A stretch of DNA of 64,000 nucleotides. Source: Bradyrhizobium ottawaense (GTDB taxonomy: Bacteria > Pseudomonadota > Alphaproteobacteria > Rhizobiales > Xanthobacteraceae). The stretch spans positions 2,766,001-2,830,000 of the forward strand of contig NZ_CP029425.2 in the NCBI RefSeq assembly GCF_002278135.3, given 5' to 3'. This document shows, one piece after another, positions 43,658 to 52,316 of the stretch. Every line of letters starts with the position of its first letter. Within the stretch, counting starts at the first letter, position 1. The notes under the pieces were generated by a model that saw only the letters and a list, made by a program, of their open reading frames with translations, did no database searches and was not told the origin of the DNA. The position numbers were made by a program, and so were the translations under genes.

Positions 43658-44293
43658 ATGAGTGACGATAAAGCAATTTCTGCTGCAAAGCGGCCCAGAG
43701 CGCGAAAACGCCGCTTCTACGAAATGGGTCCCGATTTTAACGGAGGGCGACCGGGCTTTTGGGTTGCGGACGAGAGCGTCCTTCCCCCCCACAGAGTATA
43801 TCGTCTGCCCGCTTCTACACCGCCCGTGCCTTACATGTTTGATAAATCCGATGGCAGTTTGCCCTATGACCTGGAGGTCTGCTTTCGCTGGTGGCTCGTT
43901 TCGGACCGGACAAAGGCTGTCTTCGAGCGGGTTGATCCGGAGGCATTTGTGTTTGTGCGGTGCGACGTGCGAGTGCCGCAAGGTCGCTATCATGGACCGG
44001 ACTATTGGCTCTGCGATGTTGTTCGCGTCCTCGACGCGCTGGACGAAACGGAGTCCTGCTTGCGCATCGGTGTCCGGGACGATGTTCGCTACATAGACCA
44101 CGGTCAGAAATACTACGGGTTCATTCCCGGCTACAAACTGGTCTTCAGAGAGGCCGCGATCGGTAACGCGCACATCTTCCGCATGGCCTACGACGAGGCG
44201 ACTGTCATATGCGATCAAGAGTTCAAGGACGCTTGCAAGTCGGCGGGGCTGAGGAGAATTCGGTTTCGCGATCCCTCAAAAAGCCGATATTGA
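43658..44293 (+). CDS. Imm11-family (DUF1629) immunity-type protein
   Basis: A 211-residue protein. The pattern KSDGSLPYDLE, FRWWLVSDRTKAVFERVDPE, YWLCDVVRVLDALDE, HIFRMAYDEATVICDQEFKD follows the DUF1629/Imm11 family, which is associated with polymorphic-toxin immunity. The ATG at 43658 is preferred to an upstream one at 43541 because the extra part overlaps the small RNA hairpin. An AHH-nuclease gene lies 415 bp downstream, the likely partner, although the gap is larger than usual for a toxin-immunity pair. Confidence 0.78.
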   Translation: MSDDKAISAAKRPRARKRRFYEMGPDFNGGRPGFWVADESVLPPHRVYRLPASTPPVPYMFDKSDGSLPYDLEVCFRWWLVSDRTKAVFERVDPEAFVFVRCDVRVPQGRYHGPDYWLCDVVRVLDALDETESCLRIGVRDDVRYIDHGQKYYGFIPGYKLVFREAAIGNAHIFRMAYDEATVICDQEFKDACKSAGLRRIRFRDPSKSRY

Positions 44294-44708
44294 TTCGCGC
44301 CATCCTGAGAAATGAAGTCTGTTCGCTGGTGGGCGGCAGTGCATACTCGGAACAGGTGAGAAACGCCGGCCGCCTTGGCTTCAACGATGACCAGTTCAGA
44401 CTTAGCGATTTCTGCTAGCGGACAAGGCTGGCGCCTGCGAGCGGATGGCGGCGGGGCGCGCCAGTACTTCTTCCCGATAAAATAGAACGAAATAAAGCCC
44501 ACGCTTTGGGGCCGGTAATCAATTCGCGCTCCATGGGCGTCGACTGCGGGCGGTCTGATCGAGCGATCGCCTGCACGCCATAGTACTTCAGGAAAATTGC
44601 AACCTTGTTTGACGAACGCGCGGGCGTTCCCGCCGCGGCAGCGCTTGCGCGCCTAATCCACTCACCTTGCCAGCTCCCATACTCAATGAAACCCCTTTGT
44701 GAGGGTGC
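44294..44708. other. Intergenic gap between immunity-type and AHH-nuclease genes
   Basis: About 415 bp. No supported gene. An in-frame TGA lies 9 nt before the AHH gene start, so that gene cannot extend upstream. The gap may hold the toxin promoter or remains of a lost gene. Confidence 0.45.
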
Positions 44709-46346
44709 ATGTCGATTTTTTTCGATCACCACATCATTCCAGAGCGCTTTAGAGACTACCCCGCGTTTCGCGGTATCGACAAGAAGACGTTCGATATCGA
44801 CGCGCCCGCAAACCGAATCTATTTGCCAGCAAATCGGGAACTCGCTGCAAAGTTGGAGGTGTCGCCCCATCCGAGCAGACACGTGGGGCCGTATGGCGAC
44901 CTCATTTGTAAGAGGCTCAAAGAGATCGCAACGATCGGGAGTCCGGCCGAGCGACTTGTGGAGATCAAGACTCTTATCGATGCTATGCGCGTTGGCTTCC
45001 TTAACGGCCATCTCTACACCAATGTGCCTATCGGTAAAACACAAGAGGAAGTCTACCAAGGGGTCGAGAAAGTTTTGACGGACCCCAAGGCTTACCGCGA
45101 TCAATACCCGGATCAATTGAGGACCATCAGAGATGTCGAGCGAAGGGGAGCGGACGCCGGTCAGGACCACCTGATCAAATGGCTGCTCTACCTGGACGAT
45201 CCGGAGCGGCAGAAACTGATAGATGAGGCAATTGCTCGCAATCCTGACGTCAACATCACCGCTGGCAATCGCGACCTGCGCGGAACGAATTGGTCCAAGT
45301 TCGAAGCGTTGGATCCCTCTTCGGACCCTTTTCGCGTACCCGGCTCAACATCGGCCAACCCGAGCGACTTTCCGCCGCTGCCGGGCTACAGCTCACCTCC
45401 GCGTGCCGGTCTGAACGAACAGGAAGGGTTTGCGCGAAGTGATCCCCGCTTCACACGTGCGCTGCCACCGTTTCCCACGCTAGATCCCAATGAACGGATC
45501 GGTCAATTGCCTCCGACAACGGCCGCTCCATCAGATCCGCTTGTGCTCCAGTCCGATCCGCACTCCGGAGTGACGTATCCGTACTACGAGAATCCGTTGG
45601 CTGGAGGCGCATCTCCGGAGCGTGATGTTCTTCCTTTGTTGGCCGGAGGGGCCGCCCTCGGCTTAGCGGCGCCTTCTATCCTCCCATGGCTGTTCGGTAT
45701 TGGAGGCATCTTGGCGGTCACGCGAACTGCCAACGCGCAGGAGAGTAGTTCCGGCGGCACGATGGGCGCGGCTACTCCTGGCGGAGGAGTGTTCTCGACA
45801 GGAGCGTCGCCGCTCAACATCATCGGCAATGGACTTAACGTCGACAGCGCGGCCAGTGGCCGCGGCTCTTCGGCTTCATCGACATTTGGGCGGCAGGTGG
45901 GCGGAGCTTCCTCGATCGATCCAGAGACTCGCGCTAGCACTTTTGCAGATCGCTTTGGCAGCTGGGCCGGCACGCCAGACGGCACTGCACCTGCCGAGCC
46001 GGCAAACGTGGATAGATTACCAGACGCTCCTGCAGGCGGATCGGTCGCGCCCGAAAACGTTCGGCGCCTCGCCCGCGTCAATGAGTCCAACGCGGGCAGC
46101 GTGTTCACGTCCGGCAGTGCGCCGGTCCCGCATCTGCTGCCTTCCACGGAATTCAACGAGCGGTTCGGCAACTGGACCGTGCCGACCACTGGCAGCGCGC
46201 AACCGCAACCCAGCAAGCCAATCGGTCTATTTGCCGACGAGCCGAGCTACGTCATTCCACCCCCGATCTTCGGAGTGGACGGTCCAGGCAATCCGCATAG
46301 TGACGCTGAGGAGTGGTTTTCGCGGTGGATACGGCCGTTGCTTTGA
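44709..46346 (+). CDS. AHH-nuclease-domain protein with Pro/Gly-rich tail
   Basis: A 545-residue protein with the nuclease domain at the extreme N-terminus (about 1-75): HHIIPERF at 7-14, the Asn of DAPANRIYLP and two later His in HPSRHVGPYGD fit the AHH/HNH family. A helical region follows (about 80-180), then a Pro/Ser/Gly-rich segment, one hydrophobic stretch (about 308-337) and a tail with repeats (FADRFGSW, FNERFGNW, WFSRW). In most polymorphic toxins this domain is at the C-terminus; here the order is reversed. A DNA-cutting toxin or effector is likely. The ribosome site is GAGGG. Confidence 0.75.
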   Translation: MSIFFDHHIIPERFRDYPAFRGIDKKTFDIDAPANRIYLPANRELAAKLEVSPHPSRHVGPYGDLICKRLKEIATIGSPAERLVEIKTLIDAMRVGFLNGHLYTNVPIGKTQEEVYQGVEKVLTDPKAYRDQYPDQLRTIRDVERRGADAGQDHLIKWLLYLDDPERQKLIDEAIARNPDVNITAGNRDLRGTNWSKFEALDPSSDPFRVPGSTSANPSDFPPLPGYSSPPRAGLNEQEGFARSDPRFTRALPPFPTLDPNERIGQLPPTTAAPSDPLVLQSDPHSGVTYPYYENPLAGGASPERDVLPLLAGGAALGLAAPSILPWLFGIGGILAVTRTANAQESSSGGTMGAATPGGGVFSTGASPLNIIGNGLNVDSAASGRGSSASSTFGRQVGGASSIDPETRASTFADRFGSWAGTPDGTAPAEPANVDRLPDAPAGGSVAPENVRRLARVNESNAGSVFTSGSAPVPHLLPSTEFNERFGNWTVPTTGSAQPQPSKPIGLFADEPSYVIPPPIFGVDGPGNPHSDAEEWFSRWIRPLL

Positions 46347-46394
46347 CCAGAGTAAAGGTTGCGGAGCGGCGAGTATGCCCGTCGGATCGTTCGT

Positions 46395-46478
46395 TTGACA
46401 CGTCGGGCAAAACACCGGCAGAATAGCATCATCGGAAGAGTTCGGATCGAGCCCGCGGGATGCCGCAGGCTTTCTTTT
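46395..46478 (+). ncRNA. Candidate small RNA module, copy D
   Basis: TTGACA (46395-46400), 18-bp spacer with GTCGGGCAAAACA, -10 CAGAAT (46419-46424). Predicted start near 46431. Hairpin arms GCCCGCGG (46451-46458) and CCGCAGGC (46463-46470) with one mismatch, then TTTCTTTT. It follows the AHH-nuclease gene by about 50 bp. Confidence 0.6.
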
Positions 46479-46558
46479 GGCTGAGCAGTAGGCCGTATAT
46501 TCATTAAAGAGTGTCTGTTCATGAGGGCCAACCGGAAATCTTCTAGTCGGCCAGAGCA

Positions 46559-46820
46559 TTACTGCTTCTGACCGATTCCGTTGAGGTGAACCTCATCGCA
46601 CAGGCGCCGCTCTGACCGGATGCCGAAGCAGTAACCAATCAGCAGCATCCGGATCATCAGCTCCGGATCGATCGAAGGCCGACCGATGTTGCTGTAGAAA
46701 GGTGCCAGGTCCCGCTTGATCTCTTGAAAAGTCGACAAACCTGTCGATCGACCTGAGCAGGTGATCGGCGGGAATATGCTTCTCAAGTGAGAACTCGTAG
46801 AACAAAGCGGCCCGGCGCAT
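46559..46820 (-). pseudogene. Truncated, frameshifted IS1182-like transposase fragment
   Basis: Two overlapping frames carry successive parts of one transposase N-terminus. The first has RRAALFYEFSLEKHIPADHL and ends near 46735; the second continues with FYSNIGRPSIDPELMIRM and SERRLCDEVHLN. After that the frame stops, so the catalytic part is gone. A frameshift near 46733 separates the two pieces. It is a dead insertion-sequence remnant within the accessory block. Confidence 0.85.
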
Positions 46821-47233
46821 ATAATGCCTGGCCGGAATCCCTGCGCTTATCACCGGAGTAATTGGCCTTTTGGCCCGAAGGCGAGGTTCGGGCGGCGTCC
46901 TCCGTTGTCGGCTCGTTGGGTAGACCGGAAGCAACCGGCCGACCTTCCAAGCAGCGCCAGTGACCCGTAGCAGACTTTTGGCATATTGAGCGGATGCAGC
47001 CACATTGCTATGCTTCGTTCACATCGTGCCTTAGGTCTGATGGGCAGGCTTGATCAGGCTTACGGACTGCAGCCTGCAATTTGGAAATTGGAATTCTTGA
47101 AGCCATAGGCCCCGCCTCCGGACGCATTTCAAAATCGGCCGGGGAATGTTCATGGACGTCATTTCCCTCCGTTCTTCCCCTTGACTCGGAGGCGGGCTTT
47201 TTCTGTCAGCTTGATCGAAAAAGTGATTCCGCC
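46821..47233. other. Gap with long-loop hairpin before an AT-richer gene
   Basis: About 410 bp between the transposase fragment and the secreted-protein gene. It contains the arms CCCGCCTCCG (47111-47120) and CGGAGGCGGG (47187-47196) with CTTTTTC after them. Otherwise nothing recognisable. Confidence 0.5.
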
Positions 47234-47986
47234 ATGTCCATTCCAAAAAACATAACCCAATGCACTTCAGTCAATCGCCACAACAGAAGCACGGCGTGCC
47301 ACTACTTAGTTGTTTTAATGCTTTCAGTTTGCATCCTTCAGCTCGCAAGCAGTACGGCGCAGACCCAGTGCGCAGCTCGCGATGTTTTGGAGAGACAGCT
47401 GAAATTCAAGACACGCGCGTCCGAAGCGCCTCAACGGCTTATTGAATCCGAGCGTGACATTGCGATATGGAAGACAATTGCAATAGGCACGTTCGCCGAC
47501 TCACTTAAGCTGCGCGATGCACTGGACAGCATGCGATGCAGTGTGGGCAGCCAAGCGGGCGAGATCCTTGCCCGACCGTCCTTTATTACTGCTTCTCAGA
47601 AGACAGACATGGAGCTTGCACTCGTCTCCCCGACGCAACTTGGGTTCACGAGCGATAGTGTGACGTTAGCTGACCTTTACTCACGGGCTCGAAAACTCGG
47701 CCTTGAACTCGCACCGGCAGAGGTCGGACCACAATTGCGCATCCAATATTTCGACCAGCCCGTGGGCGAGTTCCTCATCATCGGAATGGAGCCGATCATG
47801 ACCTGGAGCGGGGACCCGATTATTCTGAATGTAGCAAATGGCGGCGCCGGATTGATCCTCATCGGCCAAGACGGTAGAGCCGAAGCCGAGATACCTGCCA
47901 CGTCTCGGATCGTTTTTGCGCGCTCGCATAAACTTGCGGCCAATACCAATCTCGTCGATCAAGCTGCTGCAGTTCCGCGCGAGTAA
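47234..47986 (+). CDS. Exported hypothetical protein, AT-richer than neighbours
   Basis: A 250-residue protein with an N-terminal signal or anchor (YLVVLMLSVCILQLASSTAQ) and a mature domain without recognised family; late segments include GEFLIIGMEPIMTWSGDP and GGAGLILIGQDGRAE. Codon use is more AT-rich than in core genes, suggesting recent acquisition. The start at 47234 is chosen because the upstream extension shows no coding character. Confidence 0.55.
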   Translation: MSIPKNITQCTSVNRHNRSTACHYLVVLMLSVCILQLASSTAQTQCAARDVLERQLKFKTRASEAPQRLIESERDIAIWKTIAIGTFADSLKLRDALDSMRCSVGSQAGEILARPSFITASQKTDMELALVSPTQLGFTSDSVTLADLYSRARKLGLELAPAEVGPQLRIQYFDQPVGEFLIIGMEPIMTWSGDPIILNVANGGAGLILIGQDGRAEAEIPATSRIVFARSHKLAANTNLVDQAAAVPRE

Positions 47987-48104
47987 GGAGGGTGAACTGG
48001 CCCATCGGCGACCTTCAAATGATGTCCGCTGTTTGTGCTCCTCTGGAGAGACGAGCGGACATCAGGGGCCGCCGAACCAGGCGCCCAATTCAGGAGTACG
48101 GGCG

Positions 48105-49640
<1,536 letters not shown>

Positions 49641-49777
49641 GTCGTGACCCCTCGGCTGGTTGCTTTGGATGTTTGCTGGGTCGGGGGTTCTACGGCAGAG
49701 GCGGGGACTTGAAGCAAGCCCGTTGCGCACCACATATTGAGTTGGGAGGAGGGGCTTCCTCTTCCGCGTTCGCCGCG

Positions 49778-49867
49778 TTGACACGTCGGGCAAAACACCG
49801 GCATGATGGCATCATCGAAAGAGTTTGGTTCAGCCCGCGCAGAGCGATCTGCGGCGGGTTTTGTTTT
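49778..49867 (+). ncRNA. Candidate small RNA module, copy E
   Basis: TTGACA (49778-49783), 18-bp spacer with GTCGGGCAAAACA, -10 CATGAT (49802-49807). Predicted start near 49814. Hairpin CCCGC-GCAGA with TCTGC-GCGGG (49834-49858), then TTTTGTTTT. Here the inner stem is CAGA/TCTG where copies G and H have CGGA/TCCG, a compensatory change. Confidence 0.65.
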
Positions 49868-49881
49868 GCGGGATTGGACGG

Positions 49882-50226
49882 TCAGCAAACGCCGGTGGTC
49901 CGCTGCATGATGTCGGCGAGCTCCTCGAACGAAAACGGCTTCCTGATCATCGGAAGGCCGCCGCGCCGGGGCTCGCGACCCGACAATTGCAGCATCTTCA
50001 GCTCCGGGCGGACGCGCTTGGCCAGCTCGGCCAGTTCATGACCATCCATGCCGGGCATGTTGATATCGGTGATGAGGATGGAGATGTCCTGGTTCTGCTC
50101 GAGCCGGCCGAGTGCATCCGGGCCGCTTTGGGCGCTGATCACCTCGCAGCCGAGATCTTCCAGCATGCCCACGATCACGTCGAGGACGGCGGGATCGTCG
50201 TCAACAACCAGGACAGTGTGGCTCAT
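49882..50226 (-). CDS. Single-domain response regulator (CheY-like)
   Basis: A 114-residue receiver domain with no output domain. Acidic residues VVDDDP near 8-12, phospho-acceptor Asp54 in ITDINMPGMDG, and the conserved Lys in IRKPF are present. It may act by protein contact in a phosphorelay; the kinase is unknown. The start at 50226 gives the normal family length. Confidence 0.88.
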   Translation of the reverse strand: MSHTVLVVDDDPAVLDVIVGMLEDLGCEVISAQSGPDALGRLEQNQDISILITDINMPGMDGHELAELAKRVRPELKMLQLSGREPRRGGLPMIRKPFSFEELADIMQRTTGVC

Positions 50227-50310
50227 CGCAGGAACATTCCTTCTGACGAAGCATTCAACGCGCCTCTCGCCGGATAAGTTCCAGCAAAGGCCCGGCCGCG
50301 TAAACGGATG

Positions 50311-50340
50311 TCGAGACTTCGGGCAAAACATCGGCAGAAC
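50311..50340 (+). repeat. Degenerate copy F of the promoter module
   Basis: The spacer core TTCGGGCAAAACATCGG is kept and -10 is CAGAAC (50335-50340), but the -35 region is TCGAGA rather than TTGACA, and no good terminator follows before the gene on the other strand. It looks like a decayed copy of the small RNA module. Confidence 0.55.
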
Positions 50341-50375
50341 GGCATTATCGAAACGCCCGCCGGGCGCCGGTCCGC

Positions 50376-50576
50376 CTAATCGTCCTTCGACAAATCGCCC
50401 GGTTTGGCGGGAATGTCGATGGTGCCGCCATCGCCGTGCACGAGATCGCGATTGCTCTGCTTTGTCTCGCCGGCGTCTTCGATGATCGCCTCCTGCGGCT
50501 CGCGCTCCTTGTCGATGCGCGGCTTGGCTCCGGGCAATTCTCGCGATGTCTCTGGTGACGTCATCTCAAATGTCAT
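50376..50576 (-). CDS. Small acidic hypothetical protein (66 aa)
   Basis: A hydrophilic, largely disordered protein: KPRIDKEREPQEAIIEDAGE and QSNRDLVHGDGGTIDIPAKP. AGGAGG lies 9 bases before the ATG at 50576. Conserved small proteins of this look occur in Bradyrhizobium. Function unknown. Confidence 0.55.
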   Translation of the reverse strand: MTFEMTSPETSRELPGAKPRIDKEREPQEAIIEDAGETKQSNRDLVHGDGGTIDIPAKPGDLSKDD

Positions 50577-50625
50577 CTCACCGATCCTCCTGATCGGCTA
50601 ACTTTCGCCGGGCCGGTAAGTTCGT

Positions 50626-50719
50626 TTGACGCGTCGGGCAAAACACCGGTATGTTGGCATCATCGAAAGAAGTTTGGTTCAGCCCGCGCGGAGAATATCC
50701 GCAGCGGGCTGTTTCATTT
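50626..50719 (+). ncRNA. Candidate small RNA module, copy G
   Basis: TTGACG (50626-50631), 18-bp spacer with GTCGGGCAAAACA, -10 TATGTT (50650-50655). Predicted start near 50662. Hairpin GCCCGC (50682-50687) to GCGGGC (50704-50709) with inner CGGA/TCCG, then TGTTTCATTT. Only 11 bp separate it from copy H. Confidence 0.6.
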
Positions 50720-50729
50720 CAACGGGGCT

Positions 50730-50817
50730 TTGACACGTCGGGCAAAACACCGGCATAGTGACATCATCGAGACGAGTTTGGTTCACCCGCGCGGAGCACA
50801 TCCGCCGCGGGTTTTTT
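50730..50817 (+). ncRNA. Candidate small RNA module, copy H
   Basis: TTGACA (50730-50735), 18-bp spacer with GTCGGGCAAAACA, -10 CATAGT (50754-50759). Predicted start near 50766. Hairpin CCCGC (50786-50790) to GCGGG (50807-50811) with inner CGGA/TCCG and then six T. The best terminator of the family. Confidence 0.68.
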
Positions 50818-51116
50818 CGTCTCGGTTTTCGAGATCGGACGGCGGCGGCGCATTACGGCCACGCACTCGTCAAACCTGGAGCGCCGATCGGCGCGCCGTC
50901 GTCCGTACCATTGCCGGCCGTGCACGCGCGAACGTGCCGGCCCGCGGCGCTGGGGCCAATTGCCCGCGCCGCTGCGGTCTCCGGAAGACACGGAGATAGG
51001 GTTCGCGCCCGAAACGATCGCGCCTCGCCTGGCGCGATCTGCCGCGCATTTTCTTCGCTGGGAGGATCGATGACTGCCTATCTGATATCGCTCGCGCTTA
51101 CGAGCCCGACAAGCTG

Positions 51117-51290
51117 ATGGGCTATTGCGTGGCGCTCTACTTCGCAAAGCTGCTGGTCTGGGACAAGGTCCTTGGACTTGGCTCGACTGACGCTTTGGCG
51201 GGATTTGCGGCGATCACGGCCAATCTGGTCGTCTCTTTCTATTTCGCCAAGCGCGGTTTCGAGAATGTTGCGAGGATCATCAAGCGGTGA
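51117..51290 (+). CDS. Small holin-like membrane protein
   Basis: A 57-residue frame: MGYCVALYFAKLLVWDKVLG, then AGFAAITANLVVSFYF and a basic end FENVARIIKR. Two membrane helices with a basic tail resemble phage holins. The upstream in-frame DNA also looks coding (AYEPDKL), and an ATG at 51072 with GGAGGA lies in another frame, so an original N-terminus may have been lost by a frameshift. Its stop overlaps the next gene's GTG as GTGA. Confidence 0.55.
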   Translation: MGYCVALYFAKLLVWDKVLGLGSTDALAGFAAITANLVVSFYFAKRGFENVARIIKR

Positions 51291-51586
51291 GGATTCAAGA
51301 CGAGGAGATTCGGGCGATTGTCGCGGAGACACTGGCCGAGCAGCACCGAGTTCAGCAGGAGAGCGTCGATGCCATCGTATTGAAGGCGGTGGCATCGGTC
51401 CTGGCCTCGTTCGGGATCGAAGACGATGACCGGAAAGAGCTCAGAGCTGACTTCCAGCACCTGCGGCGCTGGCGAATGAGCGTGGAACAAGCGCAGAGCT
51501 ACACCTTCAAGGCGGTGATCACAGTCATTGCGACCGGGCTGATGGGTGCGGTCTGGCTCGGTGTCAAGGTCGTGCTGGGCAAGTGA
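51287..51586 (+). CDS. Phage-type small membrane-tail protein
   Basis: A 99-residue protein with a helical body (RIQDEEIRAIVAETLAEQHR) and a C-terminal membrane helix (TFKAVITVIATGLMGAVWLG). This layout is common next to holin-like genes in alphaproteobacterial phages. The GTG start overlaps the stop of the upstream gene, showing coupling. It is part of a small prophage remnant. Confidence 0.65.
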   Translation: MRIQDEEIRAIVAETLAEQHRVQQESVDAIVLKAVASVLASFGIEDDDRKELRADFQHLRRWRMSVEQAQSYTFKAVITVIATGLMGAVWLGVKVVLGK

Positions 51587-51647
51587 GCCTCGACCGCTAC
51601 GGAGTCGCAGGTCGCGCACTCCCGATTACCCCGCCAATAGGTATTCC

Positions 51648-52076
51648 ATGTACAGAATTCGTATCGTCGATGCGGACGATGATGAGACTGCCGAGATTCT
51701 CGGCGATTTGCACCGGCTGACATTCTTCGGTGGGGCGGCCCTGCCGCAGTTCGAATCGGGGTCGTGGTGGCTCGCCTATCACGATGATGACGCGGTTGCC
51801 TTCGCCGGCGTCGTGCCGTCGACGCATGCGCGAAGAAGTGGATATTTTTGTCGGGTCGGCGTCTTGCAGCGGCATTGGGGACGGGGACTTCAACTCAGGC
51901 TGATGCGAGCGATCGAGGCGCGAGGGCGGCGTCTGGGATGGGACAGCATCGTCTCCGATACGACGGACAATCCCGTATCTGCCAATAATTTCATCCATGC
52001 GGGTTATCGGCTGTACGAGCCCGAATCGCCCTGGGCCTGGTCGCATACGCTTTATTGGCGAAAGTGGCTGCGCTGA
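51648..52076 (+). CDS. GNAT-family N-acetyltransferase
   Basis: A 142-residue acetyltransferase: VAFAGVVPST, then the acetyl-CoA motif VGVLQRHWGRGLQLRLMRAI, and a late NFIHAGYRLYEPESPW. Similar enzymes occur in small prophage regions of this lineage. Start at 51648. A strong terminator follows. Confidence 0.8.
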   Translation: MYRIRIVDADDDETAEILGDLHRLTFFGGAALPQFESGSWWLAYHDDDAVAFAGVVPSTHARRSGYFCRVGVLQRHWGRGLQLRLMRAIEARGRRLGWDSIVSDTTDNPVSANNFIHAGYRLYEPESPWAWSHTLYWRKWLR

Positions 52077-52172
52077 GCAATTGGAGTGGTTTCCCGTGAT
52101 GCGGAACGTGACCTTCTCGGACTAGATTTGCTGCGCAGGATGCGCGCAGCCTCCATACGCTCAAATATCTGA

Positions 52173-52206
52173 CGGCCCGGCAGCTTGACGCTGCCGGGCC
52201 GTTTTT
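52173..52206 (+). terminator. Strong rho-independent terminator
   Basis: CGGCCCGGCAGC (52173-52184), loop TTGAC, GCTGCCGGGCCG (52190-52201), then TTTTT. A perfect 12-bp GC-rich stem at the end of the phage-like block. Confidence 0.92.
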
Positions 52207-52316
52207 GCGTTTCAGGTGAAGCGAGCGAGGCCCTTGCGAAGTTGGCGGCGCCGGGCTTTAAGTTTGCTCTTGCAGGAAATTCGGCGGCCATAAGCCGATG
52301 TAAGGGAGCGCTATCG

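Noticed and set aside
44415..45170. Minus-strand frame opposite the AHH gene start
   Set aside because: No family motif; it is antisense to the AHH domain and the gap.
50764..51147. Minus-strand frame of 127 codons
   Set aside because: Very Arg/Ser-rich and opposite the holin-like gene; no motif.
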